Of a DNA stretch of 64,000 nt, positions 55,175 through 64,000 are shown in pieces. The stretch covers positions 359,501-423,500 of the forward strand of contig CAUEEP010000928.1 in the NCBI GenBank assembly GCA_958450365.1. The letters are read 5' to 3'. Under the pieces are notes generated by a model. That model did no database searches, had not been told where the DNA came from, and worked only from the letters and a program-made list of their open reading frames with translations. Position 1 is the first letter of the stretch, and each line of letters opens with the position of its first letter. Origin of the DNA: Mesorhabditis belari (taxonomy: Eukaryota > Nematoda > Chromadorea > Rhabditida > Rhabditidae). A program made the position numbers and the translations under genes.

Positions 55175-57800
55175 TTTTTTTCTTTTGAAAGTAAAGCTCA
55201 GTGTTTCATCGAAAGGTGAATGAAATGAATAAGGGTTTTAGAAAAATTTGTCCTGTCAAAAATGAGCAACTTTTGTTCTTTTTGAAGATTCGTTCAAATG
55301 AAGACCACCAGCTGTGAGGGACGACCTCGTTTTTTTTTTGGCCGAATCAAAGAAATCCGAAGCAATAGGTAGATCTTTCTGAGGTTGATCTGTCAAAGAT
55401 TTCGTTGATCTCACAATTCAATTCAATTCAATTATAAAACTAAAAATAAAACAATAAGATGACGGCGAAAAACGATAAAATCGATAGTAACGATAGTAGG
55501 ACTAGGATGAGACAGAGGGAAACGATGTCATTGTTCTTGGGGCGACAATGAAGAAGCATCAAGATCACGGGGAAATTGTGAAGACCAAGATGAGCAAATG
55601 AAAGAGAAAATGGTACTTATGAGTTTCATTTTTCGTTTGGATATTGATAAAAACTGATTGGCATCGAACGTGAATTCACCTAGAGTCAGTGAACTTCAAA
55701 GTCACCCAAACGAGTGTCACAGGAATCACTTGACACTGACAAATACAAAATTTTTGTCACAAGAAACTGCAAAGGTTCAAAGTTTAAAGTTCAAAACAAA
55801 AAAATTGTTTTATTTCTGAAAACTAAGAAGTTTGAAATATGCAAATTGAGTGTAGAAAAGTTTAATCTTAAAACAATAATCCAATTTAGATGGAGAGGCA
55901 CTTAAAAGGTGAGAGTTGATCGCCTTCTTGTGAATCCTCTCTTCAGTTCTTCAGCACGGTTCATTCAACCGTCTTTTCTCCTTAAAAGCGCTCTCCATGA
56001 ACCCCCTCAAAAAGAAGAAACCTTTTCCAAAGCATTCCCCAATCTTTTTCTTTTTTTTCTTTAAAAGACCGTTTGTGGTTGTATTCATTGGGGGGTATTC
56101 ATTGTCGGTGAAGTGTCCATTCTGACACCCCTCTTTATTCTCTTTCTTCTATTTCTCCCATTCTTTTCTATTTCTTAGCGGTTTTTTTCTTTTTCCAGTC
56201 AATTGTGCCTTTCTTTCATCTCTTCTCCAATATGAAAACGATGCTTTTTTTTGCGAGTCCATTTCGGGTTATTTCACATAACTTTTACCAGAAAATAAAA
56301 AAAACGAAGAATGAGAAGAAAAGTATGGCGGTTGGAAATGAGGAGCAATTTTAAAGTATTAGGGGCAACGAGGGCAAGAAAATTAGAAGAATATGGATTA
56401 AAAAAAGTAAAGATTTTAAAGTAGAGATTTTAAAGTAGAGATCTTAAACTAAAGATCTTAAAGTAAAGATCTTAAAGTAAAGATTTTAAAGTAAAGATAG
56501 CCACACACAAAAAAAGGTGCTAACTGTGCTCATTCTTGTGACATTGATCCTCCTTTCTCGGGTTCACACTCGCACTTTTCGAAGAGTGAAAATAGGGACA
56601 TTGGGGAAAAGTAGAGGAAAAGGAAAGAAAAGAGAAGAAAAGAAAAGAAAGAGTGTAACCTCGAGTGAATCTGAGTAATCTTGACGAAAAATCTCCCGTG
56701 CTCTTCCAACAAAATATTCCCTAAATGGCTAAACAAAAAATAAAAAGAAAGTGAGAATTAAGGGATTGTTTAGAGGATCACTTGTCTCATTACAACGATA
56801 TAAACTATTCAATTCAGAATATTCACATTAAGTCTTCATTTTTTTTATGTCAGCATCAGCTGCTTTGTTAAAATTTGCATTAACCTTGAAATTACTATTT
56901 GAAAATTTGCATACAAAAGCTCTTCTTTCCACAATTCTTGCCAAAACTTCGATTGCTTCCTCCATTCTCAGAAATTTGCATATTTGATGCCAAGAGGTAA
57001 AAATTTCTAAAAATCCGATCAATCGATCAATCCCCCGCTTTCCTCACCCACAAATACTCCTAGTTCATTGCTTTACCCTTTGCATTACGTAAAAAGTTAA
57101 GCAAAATTGTGATAACAGACACACAAACTGACAGGTAATTATAATATTAATTATAATATTTTAATATTACTATTATTATATTATTATTATTACTTTCAAA
57201 ATTATAATATTTTGTCATACTCACTGTGAGATGATTCTTTAAGAAGTTTAAAAACAAAAAAGAATTTGTTAATCTTTAAAATCACTAGTAACGGTTGGAA
57301 GCAGATTGGTTTCTGTTTTTTTTTTTGAGCTGAACTCAAGAGATTCAACTGGTTCTGGTTACTAGTCCAAGAAGTAACAAGTAAACAGATATAATAGCTT
57401 GAAGGCAATACCCAGCAAAAACTCGGAAGCTTTGGATGGATGGATGGACGAGGAGGAAAAAAACACGAGAGGATAATAACCACTCGAAGAATGGATGGGA
57501 ATGGTTCATCTGGAGGGGGAAAAGATGAGAAATATAGGCATGGGTAAAAGGGAGATCTTTAAAGAAGAAAAAGAACAAGAGAAGAGATTTCTATCTTTTG
57601 CATAAAAAAGAAAGAACACAAGGCCGACCCCTTCTTTCGTTTCTTTTCCCTCTTCCGGCCAAAGAAATGCGGAAAACGCCTCGTTTTGCTTGCGTTTTGA
57701 GTCTTTTTGGAATCCTTTTCATAGGTTAAAAGAGGGAAATGGACACAGAATCCAATAGGGACATTTCCTTTCTTTTTCTTTCTTTTTCTTTCTTTCATAT
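55175..57800. other. Mostly noncoding, possible far-upstream spv-1 exon
   Basis: About 56666-56732 on the minus strand is open and splice-bounded (acceptor tttgtttag, then EYFVGRAREIFRQDYSDSLE, then donor gtt) and could be an upstream exon. A 16-bp array lies at 56405-56500. Elsewhere I see only AT-rich sequence. Confidence 0.3.
56405..56500. repeat. 16-bp tandem repeat (aaagtaaagattttaa-like)
   Basis: About six imperfect units alternating aaagatctt and agagatttt forms. Confidence 0.85.
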
Positions 57801-57920
57801 ATCCATTCAACTCTATAATCTCTCCGTTAACCTTTCATTTGATAATCTCGCTTCTTTTTAATGGAATATTTAATGTTCTTTACGCAAAAAAAAACAGATC
57901 ATTTTATCTTTAAGCGAAAC

Positions 57921-58208
57921 AGTCCAGAAGGGGGCCTTTTCTCATACGCCAACCTTCCGTTTCCTCTAAAAGCCCCCACAGTTTCTTTTTTAATCGAGTT
58001 ATTAAATCCTGGAACATTTTACCCCCACATGTTCGTGATATTCCCACCTTGGCTAGATTTAAAGCCGCAATTTCGGCAACTGATTTGACTGCTCTGTGAT
58101 TCTTTCTTGAGGTATCTATTTATCTTTTTGGTGTGTTTTGAGTGGCGTCCCGGGTAATTATTGTGATTTTGTTTTGTCGCTATTCAACTGAATAAAGCAT
58201 ATATATGT
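57921..58208 (+). mobile_element. 5'-truncated LINE 3' end
   Basis: In one plus-strand frame the sequence reads RQPSVSSKSPHSF, then NRVIKSWNILPPHV and DIPTLARFKAAISATDL before a stop. This is the conserved C-terminus of LINE ORF2 proteins (compare PRIWNKLP in the arm LINE). A short 3' UTR and the tail gaataaagcatatatat follow. A 75-codon open frame in another register is its shadow. Confidence 0.75.
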
Positions 58209-58532
58209 TGTGTCCGATTTGGATTTCCGTCCGATTTAGATTCAATCTAAATCGGACAAGAAAACAAAAAATTCTCAAAAAAGACAATAAAATTTCTTTG
58301 AAAAGCTCAGAAAATTGCAAAAAAACGCTTAAGAACATATATTAAGCACGTTTATTATTGTTCGATCTGTATCGGACGTCCGATATAGACTGTAATCAAT
58401 AAAAGACCTTTGAAAAATGCAGAAAACTACAGAAAACGCTTAAGAACATATATTAAGCATGTTTATATTATTGTTCAATCTATATAAGATTTAGATTGAA
58501 TCTAAATCGGACGGAAATCTAAATCGGACACA
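58209..58532. mobile_element. Mutator-like MITE nested in the LINE tail
   Basis: TIRs tgtgtccgatttggatttcc and ggaaatctaaatcggacaca. The inner repeat gatttagattcaatctaaat is itself palindromic. The flanks carry gcatatatat on both sides (58197-58206 and 58533-58542), a likely 10-bp target-site duplication. Confidence 0.75.
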
Positions 58533-60063
58533 GCATATATATCTATTCAACTCTATAATCTCTCCGTTAACCTTTCATTTGGCAATCTCGCTTCTTTTTA
58601 ATGGAATATTTAATGTTCTTTACGCAAAAAAAACAGATCATTTTATCTTTAAGCGAAACGGTTTCAATCTAGCAGAATTATTTAATTAAAAATTACTATT
58701 TGTATATCTTTAAATTAAGACCTTTGTGCAATATAGAAGCTAGAATTTCAAAAGATTTCAAAAGAAAAAATCCACATCAAATTTTGATCACCTAACGATA
58801 AAAAAAATGTTTTCATTAAAAACAAAACAAAAGTTCTGAAATCTTTGTTATTTACGTTTTCTTCTGAGACAAATTTAACTTGGAGCTGTTTGATCAAAAG
58901 ACTAAACGAGAGATTAAATGGTTCCTGTGCTTTTTGGAGAAAACATTCTTGTGATTGATATTGAATCAGAAATGTTTTGGGAAAAGTTTAGATTTTCATT
59001 TTCTAAAGAAATCGAAGCACTGGGGCACGTGGTTTTCGAGGGCTAATTCTTTCAGAAAATAGAGAAAATAGAACAAGCTGATGAATGGTGATCGGATGGA
59101 CAAAAAAAAGATCAGAGAAAACAGAAAAGAATAAAAATGTTTAAAATATGGAAAAAAAAGGGAAAATAGCTACTACTTCACGAAAGAAAGCGATTTGCGA
59201 TTTGCCGATTTGCTAAAACATTTAAAATCGACTCAATTATCAAAACCAAATCAAATAATTGAGATGATAATTGAAAAGGAGATTTGTTTTATGAAAAAGA
59301 TTAGATTAGCTAATAGTTAATAGTCTTTTTATATTATATGGGTACTGGAGGGAAAGATGGAAAGGAAGGGGCAGTCTCGATCACTCGTTTCAATGGGTTG
59401 AAGAGGGGGTCGGTCATAGAACCTGTCTAAGAAAAAGAAAAAGAGAAAAAAAGCTGTATTGGCATGAATAAGAAAAAGATCTATAGAAAAGAGGAAAAGA
59501 AGGAAAAAGAAGACAAGAGACCCCTGGAAAAACCTGAGAACATTAGCGGCCACACAAACACGTGTGAAGAGAGAAGGAAGAGATGAAAGAATATTTGAAA
59601 GAACTCATTCACACAAATCTTTGACATGATCGAAAGACCCACACACGTCTGTCCCACTTCAGAAGCATTATCGGGGTGAATGAGTGGTTGAAGAAGGGAA
59701 AAAAAAGGTACTTGAGGACAGCCTCTTTTGTTGAACCGCTGCTTTTTATCGATGATGTGAATGATATGGGTTTAGCTAGCTGTTTTTGAGGTTATCATCA
59801 TTGTTAGCAAGTTGAGATATTTATTTTAAAAATACAGTAGTACTTTTTGCTCTAATAAGCACTCTCTAGCATACTTGATCCTTCATTTTTACTGGGTATC
59901 TTTAGGATAAATCAAGTGTGCCAGAAGAGATGTATTTACAAAGCAATCAATAGATGATTCAAAGAGATTCAAATAAAATAAATCAAAAAATCAAACTTAG
60001 CTCCCTATTCTTAGTGTCATTAATCATTTTTCTAACAATATTTCCTATCAAATAGTTCATGAT

Positions 60064-60310
60064 TATCGTATTTTCTGTAATAGTAGTGCAGTCTATAATA
60101 GTAGTGCAGTCCATAATAGTAATGCAGTCTATAATAGTAGTGCAGTCTATAATAGTAGTGCAGTCTGTAATAGTGGTGTAGTCTAGAATAGTAGTGCAGT
60201 CTATAATATTAGTGCAGTCTATAATAGTAATGCAGTCTATAATAGTAGTCACAGGCAGGAGAGGGGTTGAAAAAATAGTAGTACGCACTACTATTACAGA
60301 AAACACGGTA
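60064..60310. mobile_element. MITE family B with internal expansion of an 18-bp unit
   Basis: Starts tatcgtattttctgtaatag and ends ctactattacagaaaacacggta. About nine copies of tctataatagtagtgcag with point changes fill 60085-60250, followed by ggggttgaaaaaatagtagt as in R1. The tandem unit is the MITE terminus itself repeated. Confidence 0.85.
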
Positions 60311-60931
60311 ACTTGTTATTTAGAAAATGATGTCAATTGGAAAGTTTCCAGTGAAGACTCATTCACTTCATTCACATCATCAATAAAAAGCAGCGGTTCA
60401 ACAAAAGTTTCCAGTCACTCTTCTAGTCCTCAAATTGAACTCAAAATCGACAGAAAGAGTTCATTCTTATGAAATCTTGCTTATCAATTTCAGAAACATC
60501 TCCCAATAAACAACAATCGGAACGCCAATGATAGAATTTGAGAATTTCGCAAAAAAAAAAAAACATTTTTCTGGGTCTTTTCTTTTCGATATATTTCTAA
60601 AACACAAAAATGAATCACTTTCATCTTTTGTCACTTGGAAAGAAAATAAAAGAAAAAGTCGAACAATCAATTTTTTTTTATGAGAATTTGCTCAAAAAAA
60701 ACCCCTCTAATAAACACAATTTTGATGAGAAAATTTACCAATTCGTTGATTGAATTTTCGTAAAAAAAAGTCTCGAAACACAGAAATTTTCACACTTTTG
60801 TAATGGCCGATAATGAGGCCGAGAAAATTCATTTTTTTAAGCAGAAAAAGGTTTTAATATTAAACTTTTGCTGAAATCTTGTTTCAAGAGGATATGAATT
60901 AGAGAAATAGCTTCAATTACTATATAAAGGG

Positions 60932-61300
60932 ATGGTTCTTCTCGGAATTCTTCTCGAAAATCTGGATCTTTTCATTGTGACAAGCTATCATATGCAAAAA
61001 CCTAAAGCCAATTCGATACTCTTGGGACTTTTCTTACGACAAAAAGTGAAAATAAACTCCGTCAATAGATTCTATGACCGTGAAAACCCTGGGGCACAAA
61101 TTGCTGACATTGAATCTCATTTGGGAATTATTTACAGAACAAAAGAAAAATCACTGTGTAAAGTGAGTGGCCTAGTGTTCTTTGTGCGGCCACATAATCG
61201 CTTGCGACCTGGTATATCCATCCGGCGCAAGGTGCTTCCCTTTTGGAAACCTTTGGAAAAAAGAATCGGAGCTTTTGGAATAGGAATATTGCGGCATTAG
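60932..61300 (+). other. Unassigned 122-codon open frame
   Basis: Starts MVLLGILLENLDLFIVTSY and ends GIGILRH. It is longer than its AT-rich neighbours and has a mixed composition, including a basic RPHNRLRPGISIRRK stretch. I recognise no domain and see no flanking splice pattern. It could be a TE remnant or chance. Confidence 0.2.
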
Positions 61301-62159
61301 TTCAAATTTTGTAAACTCAGCCTTTCAAAATTCTATTTTTTTGTCATAATGATAATATTGATCAAAACAAAAACAATTGAAGCACTTTAAAATGAGAGTT
61401 TTTTTGGTGAGAAAGAAAAAAAACAAATGAGAGCGAGAAAAAAAGAGATGCACTAACCAGAAATGGAAAAAAGAGGAGATGGGTTGACTGAGAGGACCGA
61501 CGGAGAGGACTGACCGAGAGATTCCCTCTTGTCATTCGCTCTAATTCTCAATTTTTTCTTTTCCTATTTTATCATCTTTATCCTCTCAATTTCTCAATCA
61601 AAAAGACGAAATCTTTATATAAAACTTTATCGTTTCTTTTTTAGTGACTTGAACTATAAAAAGAGCCGGATAATTTGAGGTGTATCGGACATATTTTCAT
61701 CGAAATAACACCTTTATTTTGTAGAGGTTTTTGAGAAAAAATTTACAAAAATGAGGAAAAAAATGGTAAATGTTGACCTCGAGAAAAGAGCAATCATCTG
61801 GAAAAATCATCTTTCAGGTCAAAAATGGAAGGATCATGCTCAACAAATCGTGGAATATCGATTTCTATGCATTTCTATGCATCAAAAATGCTTCTATTCA
61901 TTTTCGGTTGAATTTCGGAATTTCGGATTTTTCATAAACATTACTTTCGGTCTGGGTTAAAACGTGTAAAGTCAAATAGAAAATGAAAATGAAAAAGAAA
62001 ATGAAATAATAAAAAGTGATGATTTGTGAGTGGAAATCAAAATTCTGCGTAAAGAAAATCTCTTTTCTTTTGTCTTTTTTTTTTTTCTTCATCGCCGATA
62101 ATCAATGTTATTGATGAGTATTTCAGATTGGTCGAACACACAATAAAGAGCATTTGATT

Positions 62160-62890
62160 GAAGGGGAAAAAAGAAAAGAAAGGAAAAGAAAAGAAAAGAA
62201 AAGAAAAAGGAAAAGAAAGAAAAGAAAAAATTATGTGAGAAGTTTTGATCAGGTCAATATTATTTTTTTGATAAAACCTGTGATATTTTCTGAAAATAAA
62301 AAGAATTCAGAGCGAATTTCCGGTGAAAAAAAGAAAGAGATTGAGAAAGAGGAAAAATAGAGAAAAGAGAGATTTTAACGGTGAAATCGACACGAGAAAA
62401 GAGGAAAATGCACAGGAAATCCGCCCGAAGAAATGAAAAAAATGAAAAAAGACTCGAGAATGGTGAAAAGTATTCTAATTTTCTTGATTTACTATTCTTT
62501 TGTTTAGGAATAACAGCTTTGATCAATAGCTTTCGATATTTTAAAAAAAATCTATTTGAAAATCCCATTACATTACAAAAATATTGTTAATTGTTAGAAA
62601 AAAGAATTGAAGAGATCAATTTCTCATGAAAGTTTCTTTTCTTTCTTTTCCCCTAAAAAAGATTCTCCGATATTTTCTCATCCCGTTTCGATTTCTGAAT
62701 CATTTGTCAGATGGGATTTCTCTTAGTTCTTCTTCGATAAAATTCCCCGATTCTATACAGTTACCATTGAAATATTTTGCTCTAGCTCTTTCTCATAGAA
62801 CAAAGTCAAAAATAAGAAGAATTATTAGAAGATTGGAAGATTAGAAGATTAGAAGATTAGAAGATTAGAAGATTAGAAGATTAGAAGATC
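62160..62890. repeat. Purine-rich stretch and 9-bp array
   Basis: 62160-62230 is almost pure aaagaaaagg-type sequence. 62826-62890 is an array of gaagatta-type 9-bp units (about seven). No gene is seen between them. Confidence 0.75.
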
Positions 62891-63326
62891 AGAAGAATTA
62901 TAATACTTCATCTTACTGTAAATTACAAAAAGAATTCCCATTTACTTTTACTAGTTTACTGTTTTTTCTTTAAGAATCTATTCCATTCAAAAAAAAAGCA
63001 AAAACAAAACTTTTTTTAATTTTCAAATAGTCATTCAATTCATTTTCTGGATTTTCCTTTAAAATAAGACTTTCTCTCATAAAGTAACCATGGTATTCTC
63101 ACTGATACAATGAAATTTTTCATAAAAAAAAGGAAATTCATTGAAATTTTGAACAAAAAATGATTTACGGATGGTTCTATATGGGGGAATTTTCGATTCA
63201 CAAACATTTTCTCTGATTTTTCTTTGATCAAGGATCGAGAAGTTATTCATAAATGACTAAGATGCAAATAAATAAATAATTAAATATTTTGACTACTGTA
63301 TGCTTATTTCAAATGTTCACTTCTCC

Positions 63327-63437
63327 AAAACCGACCGTTTTTGAGCGTCTCGCCGCAGTGATTGATGGAATTTTGTGTGTTGTGATGAAAGATGAAGAAT
63401 TTTGATCGCTTTGATCGATTGAGACAACGTTTTTTGA
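63327..63437 (-). other. Splice-bounded exon-like piece of unknown gene
   Basis: On the minus strand an acceptor (tttcag) precedes about 105 bases open in all three frames, ending at a gttttgg donor. One frame is S/T-rich (QNSSSFITTHKIPSITAARR). It might be a far-upstream spv-1 exon or part of another gene to the right. Confidence 0.25.
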
Positions 63438-63439
63438 TC

Positions 63440-64000
63440 TGAAATTGAAAAAATAAACTTTATTTTATTATTATAACTGTAATCTTACTGTACCATTTTT
63501 AGTTTTCTTTCTTTTTTTTCGTGAAAGTATTTTAGCAATATGTTATAAGCGGTTATGATTATCTGATTCGCTTCTATTCTCCCCCTGAATAAAGCATATA
63601 TATTATTATTATTATTAAAAAGCGATACTATTTTAATAGAAGCTTTAATAGAAGATTTCTTCAATTTAGATTATTACCTTTAAATTATCTGTAGATGATC
63701 TTGATCTTGAAGCTCTAGTGGATCCTTGACGTTATCTGTGCTACCCATATATTACATTTATTATATCGTGTTTCTTTTTATCGGCCCTTTTCGTGTTATG
63801 TGTATGAATTCATGTGTTTTAATCTTAAATCTAGCGCACTTTATCTCAGGTCCTGAGTAAAGTATCTATATTACCTCATTAAACTACCATGAATGGTCGA
63901 CCCATTTATACGCCATTTTTGTCGCATCTTTTCAAAAAAAAATATATAACTCTTAATAGAAAGAAAGGAAAAAAGAATTTGAAAATCAATTATCATCAAA
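63440..64000. other. LINE-tail-like sequences at window end
   Basis: ccctgaataaagcatatata with an att microsatellite at 63587-63618, and ctgagtaaagtatctatatt near 63851, resemble the 3' tails of the LINEs above. No coding part is recognised. Confidence 0.35.

Larger units (their letters stand above)
57806..58661. repeat. About 115-bp direct repeats flanking a LINE fragment
   Basis: tcaactctataatctctccg through ttatctttaagcgaaac occurs at about 57806-57920 and again at about 58547-58661, with two or three differences. Between them lie the LINE 3' fragment and a nested MITE, so the repeats look like an unusually long target-site duplication. Confidence 0.8.

Overview
The window is AT-rich nuclear DNA from a nematode. 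The genes have many short exons, introns often only 35-60 bp long, and TTTCAG-type acceptors. A perfect 22-nt copy of the nematode SL1 spliced leader occurs twice. The recognisable genes are nematode families: a ZP-domain cuticle/surface protein, a GLI/TRA-1-type zinc-finger protein, and an F-BAR/C1/RhoGAP protein matching SPV-1. The species cannot be named from sequence alone; a free-living rhabditid is my inference.

Layout. Positions 1-2859 are noncoding and repeat-bearing. Positions 2860-9478 (+) hold a multi-exon ZP-domain transmembrane protein gene with MITEs in its introns. Positions 9568-12490 are a repeat cluster: a GC-richer dispersed repeat called R1 here, a broken SANT-like exon pair, and two foldback elements. 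Positions 13647-16003 (+) encode a five-finger GLI/TRA-1-like protein with a mariner-type MITE in an intron that splits finger 2. Positions 16661-37096 form a giant near-perfect palindrome: two arms of about 10.15 kb around a 125-bp spacer centred near 26877. Each arm holds, from outside in, the 3' exons of spv-1, a TTAA-flanked MITE, a LINE that begins with SL1, an F-box-like ORF and an R1 copy. The right arm belongs to the complete spv-1 gene, which runs on the minus strand from about 54169 to 35335. The left arm is a truncated inverted copy. The arms differ by substitutions, homopolymer indels and small deletions or duplications.

The introns of spv-1 contain many DNA transposons: a decayed Tc1/mariner transposase, a pair of about 520-bp TIR elements, a 1-kb TIR element and foldback MITEs. 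From 55 to 64 kb there are possible alternative first exons of spv-1, then a 5'-truncated LINE flanked by an about 115-bp direct repeat, a Mutator-like MITE nested in the LINE tail, an expanded 18-bp array inside a MITE, and simple repeats. I see no convincing complete gene there.

The main points of interest are the palindrome that duplicates the end of spv-1, the full-length LINE whose 5' end is an exact SL1 leader (suggesting retrotransposition of a trans-spliced RNA), and the complementary lesions in the two LINE copies. Exon boundaries were read by eye from splice sites and reading phase, and are approximate where stated.
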